From the NCBI RefSeq assembly GCF_000739435.1, contig NZ_CP009159.1, positions 620,001-684,000 of the forward strand: DNA of 64,000 nt, in the 5' to 3' direction. Below, piece by piece: positions 26,137-33,993 of this stretch. Position numbers and translations under genes: made by a program. The stretch comes from Actinobacillus suis ATCC 33415 (GTDB lineage Bacteria; Pseudomonadota; Gammaproteobacteria; Enterobacterales; Pasteurellaceae). Below the pieces are notes generated by a model. The model had not been told where the DNA came from. It made no database searches and worked only from the letters and a program-made list of their open reading frames with translations. The stretch's first letter is position 1; the number at the start of each line of letters is the position of its first letter.

Positions 26137-27803
26137 CGATATGGAATGACTACGCAAAAGCGGTAAAAAATGGCGAAATTGTTGCTTGTAAACGCATAAA
26201 ACAAGCCGTAAATCGCTATTTTGCGGACTTAGATAACCCTAATTATTACTTTGATAGTGAAATTGTAGAACGTTTTTTAAAGTTTTCTAAGGTATGTCCG
26301 CACGTAAAAGGACACTTAAGAGGAAAAGCGATCGAGCTTTCAGATTGGCAGGTATTTCTATTCGCTAATATTTTAGGCTTTAAATATCGTGCTACCGGTT
26401 TGAGGAAATATCGTTCCGCTTATATTCAAGTTGCCCGGAAAAATGCTAAATCAACGGTGGCCGCCGTGCTTGCTAATTGGTTTCTTGTAATGGAAAAAGG
26501 TCAGCAAGATATTTACACCGCAGCTGTAAGCCGTGATCAAGCCCGAATCGTCTTTGATGATGCCCGACAAATGGCGGTATTAAGTAAACCGCTTAAAAAG
26601 CGAGTACAGATTCAACAACACAAAATGATTTATCCGCAAAATAACAGCCTAATGCGACCGCTTGCGGCGAAGTCGTCCACGATTGAAGGCACAAACCCAA
26701 GCCTTGCGATTGTGGACGAATACCACTTACACCCCGACAACAGCGTTTATAGTGCGTTGGAATTAGGGCAAGGGGCAAGACCCGAAGGGCTTTTATTTGC
26801 GATAACAACCGCCAGAAGTAATACGATTTCCGCCTGTAAACAGCATTATGATTACTGTTGCCAAATATTAGACGGTAATGAACAAAACGAAAGTATTTTC
26901 ATCATGATCTTTGAACTGGACGATGAAAACGAAGTGGACGACCCTAGCCAATGGATAAAAGCAAATCCCAATATCGGTAAATCTATTCCTTTCCAAGACT
27001 TTGAAAACACCATAGCGAAAGCACGTGGGATTCCGTCCGAATGGGTAGAAATGCTCACTAAACGCTTTAATGTATGGTGTAACGGTTCTACACCGTGGTT
27101 AGGCGAAGGAAACTGGAAAGCGTGCGAAAGAAGCTATCAAGAAACGGATTTACACGGTAAAGAATGTTATATGGGCTTAGACCTTTCCAGTACAAATGAC
27201 CTTACTAGTATTTGTTACGTGTTCCCAATGCCAACCGGCAAAGTACGAACTATTACACGCCATTACATACCGGAATATCAATTACAGAATGTGGCCAATA
27301 AAAACCGGGCCATTTACCGACAATGGGAGCGTATGGGGTGGTTACGAGTAACCGGCGGCGATTGTATCGACTATGACCGGATTAGAGATGATATTTTAAA
27401 AGATAGTGGCATTTTCAATATAAAAATGATTGGTTTTGACGTATGGAACGCTACACACTTACGCACCCAATTACAGGGAGCAGGATTAGAAGTAGAGCCG
27501 TTTCCTCAAACCTATCAACGATTTAGCCCGGTGGCAAAATCTGCTGAGGTACTCATCAATCGCCAAATGATAGAACACAACGGCGATCCTATTCTATCGT
27601 GGGCATTATCTAACGTGGTAATGGAAATGGATGCGAATGCCAATATCAAACCGAACAAAAAGAAATCGGCGAATAAAATTGACCCGGCAATTGCTTTTTT
27701 AATGGCGGTGGGTACGTATCAATTAGAGTACGGAGATTTAGCTTTTGAAATGTCAGATGAACAACGAAAATTATTAGATTCATTCACAGGAGTAGATATT
27801 TAA
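26133..27803 (+). CDS. terL: Terminase large subunit (ATPase-nuclease)
   Basis: A 556-residue packaging motor of the Terminase_1 (HK97/P27) family. The N-terminal ATPase has the Walker A-like VARKNAKSTVAA (about 99-110) and Walker B LAIVDEYHLH (about 189-198), with LFAITTARSN as coupling motif. The C-terminal RNase H-like nuclease has MGLDLSSTNDLTSI and IGFDVWNATHLRTQL and ends DPAIAFLMAVGTYQLE. Full length. The stop overlaps the next ATG by one base. Confidence 0.95.
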   Translation: MTIWNDYAKAVKNGEIVACKRIKQAVNRYFADLDNPNYYFDSEIVERFLKFSKVCPHVKGHLRGKAIELSDWQVFLFANILGFKYRATGLRKYRSAYIQVARKNAKSTVAAVLANWFLVMEKGQQDIYTAAVSRDQARIVFDDARQMAVLSKPLKKRVQIQQHKMIYPQNNSLMRPLAAKSSTIEGTNPSLAIVDEYHLHPDNSVYSALELGQGARPEGLLFAITTARSNTISACKQHYDYCCQILDGNEQNESIFIMIFELDDENEVDDPSQWIKANPNIGKSIPFQDFENTIAKARGIPSEWVEMLTKRFNVWCNGSTPWLGEGNWKACERSYQETDLHGKECYMGLDLSSTNDLTSICYVFPMPTGKVRTITRHYIPEYQLQNVANKNRAIYRQWERMGWLRVTGGDCIDYDRIRDDILKDSGIFNIKMIGFDVWNATHLRTQLQGAGLEVEPFPQTYQRFSPVAKSAEVLINRQMIEHNGDPILSWALSNVVMEMDANANIKPNKKKSANKIDPAIAFLMAVGTYQLEYGDLAFEMSDEQRKLLDSFTGVDI

Positions 27804-28054
27804 TGAAATGCGAAGCGGCAAAGAACAATCCCCTAATTATGGATCAAGCGATTCAATTCTATTTAGCAAACCCCAAAGGAATATTTACTTTTATGAGCCT
27901 TTGGAATGATAACGAGCCATATTCAAAGCAAGAGTTAAAAATCTGCTTGAATAGTAGGATAAACAAACTAAAAGCATTATTTTCTGTTCTTCCTACCATA
28001 GGTACAGAATTATCCTTAAAACGTCTATTAAGTCAAAAGGAACAATTACAATGA
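27803..28054 (+). CDS. Unrecognised 83-residue protein between terL and the gp10-like gene
   Basis: I do not recognise this protein. It is small and mixed in charge, with no signal peptide or membrane span (MDQAIQFYLANPKGIFTFMSL, then a Lys-rich helical C-terminus LKALFSVLPTIGTELSLKRLL). Its ATG overlaps the terL stop and its stop overlaps the next start, so it is translated as part of the capsid operon. The region ending GIFTFMSLWNDNEPYSKQEL suggests a winged-helix-like or small regulatory fold, but this is a guess. Its position makes a head, packaging or helper-interaction role plausible. Confidence 0.7.
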   Translation: MKCEAAKNNPLIMDQAIQFYLANPKGIFTFMSLWNDNEPYSKQELKICLNSRINKLKALFSVLPTIGTELSLKRLLSQKEQLQ

Positions 28055-28518
28055 GTGTGAAAATAACCGGCTTAAAAGAAATTCAAGCCAATATGAAGAA
28101 AATAGAAAAACAGTTGCAAAAAGAAACAGGGAAAGCGATTCGTAAAAGCCTGAATGCAGGAGCAAAAGAACTAAAAAGCGCAGTTAAGCCTTATATTCCT
28201 GTTCTTGGTTCAAGCACTAATTTTCGACAAAAAGGCACAGTAAAAAATAACTTGCGGCACAATACTAAGATAGCCAAAGACGGGATGAGCGGGAAGACGA
28301 TAGTTAGAATTAGACGAGCTGGAAAAAAACGGATGGCCAGAATAGGAGAAAATACCCGTGATCGTACAGACCCATTCTACTGGTACTTGCTAGATCAAGG
28401 TACAAGCAAAATGAAAGGGCAGCATTTTTTACAAAAAGGTGAAAGTGCAGGAAGAGCCCGAGCATTAAATACAGTCAGAAATAAATTTTATGAAGAAATG
28501 AAAAACGTAATAAAGTAG
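28051..28518 (+). CDS. HK97 gp10-like morphogenesis protein
   Basis: A 155-residue protein of the HK97-gp10 family, which in phages helps complete the neck between head and tail. It has the opening KITGLKEIQANMKKIEKQLQKETGKAIRKSLNAGA followed by AVKPYIP and VKNNLRHNTKI, then the C-terminal DPFYWYLLDQGTSKMKGQHFLQKG that marks the family. Overlaps the preceding gene by 4 bases. With the adaptor, connector and gpU-like protein it gives the island its own neck parts. Confidence 0.87.
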   Translation: MSVKITGLKEIQANMKKIEKQLQKETGKAIRKSLNAGAKELKSAVKPYIPVLGSSTNFRQKGTVKNNLRHNTKIAKDGMSGKTIVRIRRAGKKRMARIGENTRDRTDPFYWYLLDQGTSKMKGQHFLQKGESAGRARALNTVRNKFYEEMKNVIK

Positions 28519-28589
28519 CCTTGAAATATCGGCGATGAGTTGCTATAAATTAGTCAATGATTCGCCATTAGCCATTATTAGGGGCTTTT

Positions 28590-28790
28590 ATGAAAGACTA
28601 TAATCCACTATTTCCAAGCAGAAAAAAGGAAGAAGTAACTTTATCCGATGTGGTCGGTAGCTTTTTTGATGTGATTCGGGCAGCAGTTCCAACGGAAAAT
28701 AATCTGGTGAACGCAAAAATCACCTACACAACCCCAAAAGGAGATGATTTCAATATCAATCTAGAAATTAAGGCAAAATCACAGAAATAA
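28590..28790 (+). CDS. Unrecognised 66-residue protein
   Basis: Not recognised. The product has a charged N-terminus (MKDYNPLFPSRKKEEVTLSD), a short amphipathic helix (VVGSFFDVIRAAVP) and a strand pair (VNAKITYTTPKGDDFNINLEI). A ribosome site AGGGGC precedes the ATG. It is the last gene of the rightward capsid operon before a hairpin-rich gap. Low confidence that it is functional, moderate that it is translated. Confidence 0.6.
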   Translation: MKDYNPLFPSRKKEEVTLSDVVGSFFDVIRAAVPTENNLVNAKITYTTPKGDDFNINLEIKAKSQK

Positions 28791-28885
28791 ACCAAATTAA
28801 CGCACCTAGGCTGATCCCCGAAAGCAAGAAACCTTATCTTGTTGGTGCGTTCCTACCATAAGGGCTAAATGCGAAAGGGGCATTA
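28791..28885 (+). other. Structured 95-base gap with long-range hairpin
   Basis: AACGCACC (about 28799) pairs with GGTGCGTT (about 28843-28850) around a loop containing CAAGA/TCTTG. No T-run follows, so it is not a standard terminator. It divides the capsid operon from the 322-residue gene and could be an RNA processing site or a protein-binding site. Confidence 0.4.
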
Positions 28886-29854
28886 ATGACTAATCAAAAA
28901 TTTCTACCTAAAAAAGCATATTCAATTAATGACGCAGTAAAATATATATCTTTAAACCATAATATAAACATAACTGAATTAGACTTAATTGAATATATTC
29001 AAAATGGGGATTTAATCGCCTCCGTTCACCTTGATGGAAGTATAAGAAAGATTGATTACATAAATAGAAAAGAATTTCATAGAAATGAGACTTTGAGCAT
29101 TCGAAATGAAGAAATATTTATACAATTTAGTAAATCAGAGTGCAATGCAAAAATTAAAATAAATGAAGATTTTGAAGTGATTAGGGTAACATTAAATAAC
29201 GTTTATTTTGACTTAGACATTATTCTGAATAAAGAATTTTATCTTGAAAGTTACTTTTCAGATAATGATTTAATAAAACTTTATTCTGGCGAGATAGGTA
29301 GATTCCAAAACATACTGTTTAATGGTTATTTCCCTTTATCAAAAGAATTATTTGATAGGGATAATGTTAGAACCATAATAGAACGAGGCTATCTACAAGA
29401 ATTTGAGGATATATTCATAAATAAAGGGGAAGGCTTTTATTTCCATTTACCGATTTATGAAAACAGAACTAAGATATATCTCGAAGACATCTATATTTTA
29501 CATCAGGATATTATAGAATTTTTAGAATTATTTTCTGTTATTAAACCAGATAATCAGCAAGAAGAAATATATAAAATCAAAGAGCAGCTAAGAAATAGAA
29601 ATGATGAACTTTCAAGACTTTATCAAGAAATTGAGGTGATAAAAAACAAACCTAGCGATAAAGAAATTAAAGGTAAATCCGAAACAAGCTATCTAAACAT
29701 TATTCAAGCCTTAAAAGATGAGTTATTAGCAGATGAAAAATTTAAAAATCAATCAGAATTGATTACATTTTTAGCTGATAAATATCAAGGCTACACAGGC
29801 TTAACCGAAAGCAATTTAAGAGATAAATTCGCCAAAGCTAACCAAATTAAATAG
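28886..29854 (+). CDS. 322-residue orphan, possible island cargo or regulator
   Basis: No family recognised for the body. The N-terminus (KKAYSINDAVKYISLNHNINITELDLIEYIQNGDLIASVHLDG) reads like a MerR/excisionase-type helix-turn-helix used for DNA or substrate reading. A central beta-rich part is followed by a coiled coil (about 225-255, YKIKEQLRNRNDELSRLYQEIEV in two pieces) and a C-terminal TSYLNIIQALKDELL ... FLADKYQGYTGLTESNLRDKFAKA domain that I have seen at the end of other proteins encoded on phage-like elements. It is more AT-rich than the capsid genes, a sign of separate acquisition. It sits just before alpA. Regulatory or anti-phage roles are possible. Confidence 0.75.
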   Translation: MTNQKFLPKKAYSINDAVKYISLNHNINITELDLIEYIQNGDLIASVHLDGSIRKIDYINRKEFHRNETLSIRNEEIFIQFSKSECNAKIKINEDFEVIRVTLNNVYFDLDIILNKEFYLESYFSDNDLIKLYSGEIGRFQNILFNGYFPLSKELFDRDNVRTIIERGYLQEFEDIFINKGEGFYFHLPIYENRTKIYLEDIYILHQDIIEFLELFSVIKPDNQQEEIYKIKEQLRNRNDELSRLYQEIEVIKNKPSDKEIKGKSETSYLNIIQALKDELLADEKFKNQSELITFLADKYQGYTGLTESNLRDKFAKANQIK

Positions 29855-29872
29855 ACCACTCTTTTACAAAAA

Positions 29873-29905
29873 ATCTATATAGATCTAAATAGAATCTATA
29901 TAGAT
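29873..29905. promoter_or_regulatory. Two identical 12-bp palindromes, two helical turns apart, before alpA
   Basis: ATCTATATAGAT occurs at 29873-29884 and 29894-29905, start-to-start 21 bases, about two turns of DNA, with an imperfect relative (ATCTAAATAGAAT) between. They lie 84-116 bases upstream of alpA. Equal palindromes on one helix face are typical of a repressor or activator operator. The whole block can also fold as a hairpin ending in TTTT, so a terminator for the preceding gene is an alternative. Confidence 0.6.
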
Positions 29906-29988
29906 TTTCTCATTTCCTAAATTCCTTTCTAATACACCTCGTAACGTTACAAACCTAACCGTTTGATGATTTATGAGGAGTATTTTAA

Positions 29989-30192
29989 ATGACCCAATCA
30001 CATTCCCAATCAAAGAAATTAATCCCAGGTACAGAAGTTACTTCTATAGTTGGCTTTGGTCGTACCAAACTTAATTTACTAGTTAAAGCAGGTAAATTCC
30101 CACAGCCAATCCGCTTTTCTCAAAACTTTATCCGATGGGATTTAGAAGAGGTCGAGGCGTGGATTGAAGAACAAAAAGCAACACGAGTATAA
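29989..30192 (+). CDS. alpA: AlpA-family transcriptional regulator
   Basis: A 67-residue AlpA/excisionase-like DNA-binding protein. It shows LIPGTEVTSIVGFGRTKLNLLVKAGKFPQPIRFSQN and IRWDLEEVEAWIEEQKA, the standard helix-turn-helix plus wing of the family (PF05930). In Gram-negative PICIs AlpA is the activator that turns on excision and replication genes after helper infection. The ATG follows GAGGAG. It heads the rightward replication operon, 84 bases downstream of a pair of identical palindromes. Confidence 0.93.
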   Translation: MTQSHSQSKKLIPGTEVTSIVGFGRTKLNLLVKAGKFPQPIRFSQNFIRWDLEEVEAWIEEQKATRV

Positions 30193-30203
30193 GGGGGTAA
30201 TAG

Positions 30204-30566
30204 ATGATGACACGTTCACCAAGAGAAGTAGCCGTGATTAAGGCACTAGTAACCAATCCGCATTTAGGCATAAGTGAAAAAGAAAGTTATTTTGATGTTC
30301 ATTTCTTAAACGCACGTAATGAGGTAAACCGAGTAGAAAAACAGCTAGGATTAGAATTTAATCGTGTATCAGAAACGAGTAAATGGGGGAATCCATACAC
30401 ACGTTACACCGTAAAAGATGCGGAGCAAATTAAAAAGTTAGTGGAATATCACAATCACAAAGTGAGAACCGGTAAAGCACGAGGAAGCACCCGTAAGATT
30501 TATGAAAACGTTGAGGAAATTAGCGATCAGCAATTATCCAATATTTTGAAATTATGGGGCAAATAA
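30204..30566 (+). CDS. Unrecognised 120-residue protein after alpA
   Basis: Not recognised by name. The pattern SPREVAVIKALVTNPHLGISEKESYFDVHFLNARNEVNRVEKQLGLEFNR is that of a winged helix-turn-helix reading head, similar to small phage regulators, and the basic RTGKARGSTRKIYENVEE tail would suit DNA binding. It follows alpA by 11 bases with AAGGGGG as ribosome site, so the two are co-transcribed. Either ATG at 30204 or 30207 may be used. A role in control or replication of the island is an inference. Confidence 0.75.
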   Translation: MMTRSPREVAVIKALVTNPHLGISEKESYFDVHFLNARNEVNRVEKQLGLEFNRVSETSKWGNPYTRYTVKDAEQIKKLVEYHNHKVRTGKARGSTRKIYENVEEISDQQLSNILKLWGK

Positions 30567-30570
30567 TCAA

Positions 30571-30876
30571 ATGAGCGGTAAAAAGAAAAAGCCCCGAGTG
30601 GCTAACCATTCAGAGCTTTCAATTCCGCATAATGCGAACATATCCGAGCAGAATTATAGCATTGTACGGTTTATTAGTAAATTATTAACAGTGGTAAATA
30701 TAGGGGGAAGTATGAGTGAGCAAGGTGCAGATAAAGCAGGTTTAGAGATTTCTACAGGTTTGAAATTCTTTTTTAAATCTTGCGGCGTAGGAATTGCCGT
30801 AGCGTTTTTTCTATGGCTTTCGCCTGATTTTATAAAAGCATTATCAGAATTTATCTTAATGTTAAAGGGCAATTAA
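30571..30876 (+). CDS. Unrecognised 101-residue protein with one membrane helix
   Basis: Not recognised. The N-terminal 45 residues are polar and basic (SGKKKKPRVANHSEL), and residues 69-85 (SCGVGIAVAFFLWLSP region) form one membrane-spanning helix, with a short amphipathic end (FIKALSEFILML). A second ATG at about codon 48 (MSEQGADKAGLE) preceded by AGGGGGAAG could give a 54-residue form. Four bases separate it from the previous gene. Small membrane proteins in satellites often act in phage exclusion or lysis timing, but nothing proves it here. Confidence 0.7.
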   Translation: MSGKKKKPRVANHSELSIPHNANISEQNYSIVRFISKLLTVVNIGGSMSEQGADKAGLEISTGLKFFFKSCGVGIAVAFFLWLSPDFIKALSEFILMLKGN

Positions 30877-30891
30877 TCCTAGGTAACCAAT

Positions 30892-30930
30892 AAAAAAGCC
30901 GTCGGCAAGCGACTGCTAACGGCTTTTTTT
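30892..30930 (+). terminator. Terminator after the alpA operon's first three genes
   Basis: AAAAAAGCCGT and ACGGCTTTTTTT form an 11-bp stem with T-tail 16 bases beyond the stop of the 101-residue gene. Confidence 0.85.
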
Positions 30931-30964
30931 CTGAACTGAAAAATCCATTAAGAGGAATATCAAA

Positions 30965-31516
30965 ATGAATTTAAATCAAGAATATTATAAACAATGTGAA
31001 ATTTTTTCACAAGAAAAGGGCTTTACAAGCGGTCAGATTTTTAATAAATTTCACAACGTAGTCGCAAAATCGACTGCCGAGCGTGGAAACTCGAATAATT
31101 TACATACGGCGAACATTACTAGCACGCCAAAGAATCGTGCTATTTTTGTTTGTGGACTAAACACACCTAAAGAAAATAGCCAATCCCAAAATGGATTCGC
31201 TGAATTTCTCTCAATGGTAGCGTTTAGTGGGCAACGTTTAATCGTTGGCTGTACTCCGTATGTTGCAGTTTTCCACCCCGCTAAACGCTATCGCCAAACC
31301 GTGGAAAGTAAAGCGATAGTCTTCAATGTTTTTCATACGGAGCTATCAGCCATGATCTACCTATTCAAAGCCGTAAGCCGTTTAGACTTACGCAACACGT
31401 CAAAACCGATTTCATCATTCCCTTGCTATACCGTGCGTATTAAAGCCAATAGCTTAGAGCAAGCCAAAGAGATTGTTTGCCCTTTCTTTGCCGTTAAGGA
31501 GGTGGTTTATGCGTAA
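30965..31516 (+). CDS. Icd/Ash-like protein (host cell-division inhibitor family)
   Basis: A 183-residue protein resembling the Icd-like/Ash family of phages and P4-type satellites. The central GFAEFLSMVAFSGQRLIVG followed by VAVFHPAKRYRQTVES and the basic, cysteine-containing end CYTVRIKANSLEQAKEIV are the recurring family phrases. In P1, Icd blocks cell division; in P4-like satellites ash is non-essential. The start follows AAGAGGAATATCAAA. A perfect ACAAGCGGTC uptake signal lies in its coding region at 31025-31034. It opens the gene run that ends with the primase. Confidence 0.72.
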   Translation: MNLNQEYYKQCEIFSQEKGFTSGQIFNKFHNVVAKSTAERGNSNNLHTANITSTPKNRAIFVCGLNTPKENSQSQNGFAEFLSMVAFSGQRLIVGCTPYVAVFHPAKRYRQTVESKAIVFNVFHTELSAMIYLFKAVSRLDLRNTSKPISSFPCYTVRIKANSLEQAKEIVCPFFAVKEVVYA

Positions 31517-31733
31517 TCAAGCAGTCAAACAGCCAGTTCAAGCCACTACCCTAACTGCTGAAGATATTCAAACAATTAAAAAATCTCGTAGCCAGTTATG
31601 GCAAGTGCTTTCTATCATTCGGATTATGAGCCAATCTAATTATGAAGAGCCTATAGATTATGGTGTAGCACTTGAAGGCGTGGCGGAGTTAATGGACAAA
31701 GCCTTATCCGAATTAGAAGAAATGAGTGTTTAG
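31509..31733 (+). CDS. Unrecognised 74-residue protein, coupled to the Icd-like gene
   Basis: The product MRNQAVKQPVQATTLTAEDIQTIKK... is acidic and helical, with SQLWQVLSIIRIMSQSNYEEPIDYGVALEGVAELMDKALSELEE as the core; similar small proteins are common in satellites and are unnamed. The ATG lies inside the end of the preceding gene (ATGCGTAA), 8 bases overlapping, with AGGAGG just upstream. Upstream in-frame extension to 31473 lies within the other gene and is not supported. Confidence 0.72.
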   Translation: MRNQAVKQPVQATTLTAEDIQTIKKSRSQLWQVLSIIRIMSQSNYEEPIDYGVALEGVAELMDKALSELEEMSV

Positions 31734-31742
31734 GGGGTAAAG

Positions 31743-32168
31743 ATGAATAAAAAATTAGATTATTCACCCTTAAACGCCGTGGAACTCAAGGCGATTTCTA
31801 TTGCCTATGAAAATCTTCTTAAACAGGCAGATGATTCCGTGGTTCCCTATTTTAGTACAGCACTAAGGGTATTAGGCGAGCAGTTTATAAATTATCCGGA
31901 TGAACAGATTCCTTCATTGAAAGCGTTCTATAATGAATTATCGACGATTTCCCGTCATTTGTTAGAACTTGCGCCGACGCCGCCGAGTTTAGACCCTATG
32001 GAATTAGCTAAATTAGTCACCAATGATGAATTAGTCGATAGTATGTTAAAGCTAGGTCTAATCAATTCGTTGGCAAAAGACTTATACGCTATTCAAAGTG
32101 TAATTGATATGCGGCTGGCTATGTTTGATCATGGCGTAAATAGGGGGGCTCTGTATGAAACTCACTAA
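31743..32168 (+). CDS. Unrecognised 141-residue helical protein
   Basis: An all-helical acidic protein (NAVELKAISIAYENLLKQADDSVVPYFSTALRVLGEQF ... LLELAPTPPSLDPMELAKLV ... DLYAIQSVIDMRLAMFDHG). No family recognised. The ribosome site is GGGGG 6-10 bases before the ATG, and its end overlaps the primase start by 14 bases, so it is translated with the primase. A replication accessory role is possible from position only. Confidence 0.72.
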   Translation: MNKKLDYSPLNAVELKAISIAYENLLKQADDSVVPYFSTALRVLGEQFINYPDEQIPSLKAFYNELSTISRHLLELAPTPPSLDPMELAKLVTNDELVDSMLKLGLINSLAKDLYAIQSVIDMRLAMFDHGVNRGALYETH

Positions 32169-33957
32169 CGCACCCTTTTTAAAAGAACCGTGGAATAAAC
32201 AATATTTTTCTGATCTGATTGTATTAGCCGGTTCCAAAGCGTGGGAAACGTGGAATAAAGGCGAGGGCGTAGCGTGGCGAATGATGGTGGACGGCTTGAA
32301 AATAGATACGTTCACCACTAGCACTGGCAAAATTATCAATCCCTATGATCAATCGCCTGTAATTCTTGGCGGTGATACGCTTGAAAACATTGTAAAAACA
32401 CGTATCTCAGATAAAGAGCAAACCGCCATTAAATTTATTCAATGTGGCGAACTCACTAGTAATCAGAAGACGGCAATTTGTTTAAATATTGCGAAGATGA
32501 CTAATGCCAAAGTGGTCACTTTATTCTCAAGTGAACTAGATTTAATCGAGAATTGGAGCGGTCATATTCAACGCTTACGTAATGAAGATGATGCCCGACT
32601 ATTATCAGAAATGGCGGTAGAACCGCCTAAAATTAAGGAAAATGATCGTACTAATGAAAAATCACGAGCTTTCCAAAAATGGTTAGGCTTAGATATGGCT
32701 TTACGTCGTGGTAGCCGTGAAATTTATGCTTATGACGGGAAAACGTGGAAACAGCAAGAAAATGATGATTTAGAAGAAAGAGCGGTTCAATTTTTTGATG
32801 AGTGTGAACTAGGGTACAGCGATAGCACAATAGATCGGCTTATTAATACATTAAAGGCCCAATTACCGAGAATGGGCGAAATGCCTTGCGATTTAATCGC
32901 CTTTGATAATGGAGTATTAAATCGCAATACCTTGGAATTTAAACCGCATAACCGGTTAAATTGGCTAACCGCTTGTATTCCGCATAATTATGATGAACAG
33001 GCAACAAATACGCCATACTTTGATAAGTGGCTGAATTTTGTATCAGATGGCAATCAAGATAAAGCGAGAAATATTTTAGCTGCTTTATATGCGATTTTAA
33101 CCAATCGCTATAACTGGCAAATATTTTTCGAAGTTACCGGGAAAGGCGGTAGCGGTAAATCTGTTTTTGCGAATATTGCAACACTACTAGCCGGCGAAAG
33201 AAATACTATATCCGCCAAGTTAGAAGATTTTGATAATGCGAAGGATTTAGAAGGCTTTGAGGATAAAACGCTTATTCTTTGCCCTGAACAATCAAAATAC
33301 GGTGGAAATGGTGGCGGATTAAAAACAATTAGCGGCGGTGATTTATTGCGAGTCAATCCGAAACATAAGAAGCCATTTTTTACCAAGATTACCGCTTTAA
33401 TTATGCTTATCAATAATGAACCTTGTAGGTTTACGGAACGAGCCGGAGGGGTAGATCGTAGGCGAGTAATTTTTGATTTTAAAAAGGTGGTTCCAGAAAG
33501 TGAGCGTGATCCTACCTTTACGGAGAAAATAACGCTTGAGGTTGGCGGCATTATTCGAAAAGTGCTGGATACATTTCCTGATTCGTTAGAGGCAAAAAAA
33601 GCCTTAAATACACAAATGAATAGCCAAGAAGCCTTAGAGGTGAAAAAGCTATCCGATCCGCTTACAGATTTCTTTAGTTATTTCTACACTACCGAGCAAA
33701 TAGACGGGCTTTTTGTTGGTGTGGCTAATATGGGAGTAGATAAAATCAGAACGCATATTTACCCGGCATATTTGGCTTATACAAGAGCGATGAATATTAG
33801 TGAATTAGGTTTAGGTAACTTTGTGATTGGCATTGAGCAAGCCTTAAAGCAACATGGGAATCAACATGATTTTATGAAGAAACATACTAAAACAGGACGG
33901 CGAACGAATATCCATTTTAAGGATTTTGACAGCTTTAAAAATGAGGTATTGGACTGA
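32155..33957 (+). CDS. P4/D5-type primase-helicase
   Basis: A 600-residue satellite replication protein. The C-terminal superfamily 3 helicase has Walker A FEVTGKGGSGKSVFANI (about 326-342), the D5-type LEGFEDKTLILCPEQ Walker B region, and sensor phrase TKITALIMLINNEPCRF, then an arginine-rich AGGVDRRRVIFDF. A D5_N-type domain (MPCDLIAFDNGVLNRNTLEF) precedes it. I do not see an obvious zinc-binding primase domain in the first 150 residues, so initiation may rely on the host primase. P4 alpha binds iterons; candidates flank this gene and the left end. Confidence 0.92.
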   Translation: MKLTNAPFLKEPWNKQYFSDLIVLAGSKAWETWNKGEGVAWRMMVDGLKIDTFTTSTGKIINPYDQSPVILGGDTLENIVKTRISDKEQTAIKFIQCGELTSNQKTAICLNIAKMTNAKVVTLFSSELDLIENWSGHIQRLRNEDDARLLSEMAVEPPKIKENDRTNEKSRAFQKWLGLDMALRRGSREIYAYDGKTWKQQENDDLEERAVQFFDECELGYSDSTIDRLINTLKAQLPRMGEMPCDLIAFDNGVLNRNTLEFKPHNRLNWLTACIPHNYDEQATNTPYFDKWLNFVSDGNQDKARNILAALYAILTNRYNWQIFFEVTGKGGSGKSVFANIATLLAGERNTISAKLEDFDNAKDLEGFEDKTLILCPEQSKYGGNGGGLKTISGGDLLRVNPKHKKPFFTKITALIMLINNEPCRFTERAGGVDRRRVIFDFKKVVPESERDPTFTEKITLEVGGIIRKVLDTFPDSLEAKKALNTQMNSQEALEVKKLSDPLTDFFSYFYTTEQIDGLFVGVANMGVDKIRTHIYPAYLAYTRAMNISELGLGNFVIGIEQALKQHGNQHDFMKKHTKTGRRTNIHFKDFDSFKNEVLD

Positions 33958-33988
33958 GAAAAGCGGGTGATAAGCCCGCTTTTTTTAT
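33958..33988 (+). terminator. Terminator of the primase operon
   Basis: AAAGCGGG and CCCGCTTT with a 6-base loop, followed by TTTTTT, start at the primase stop codon. Confidence 0.88.
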
Positions 33989-33993
33989 AAGAG

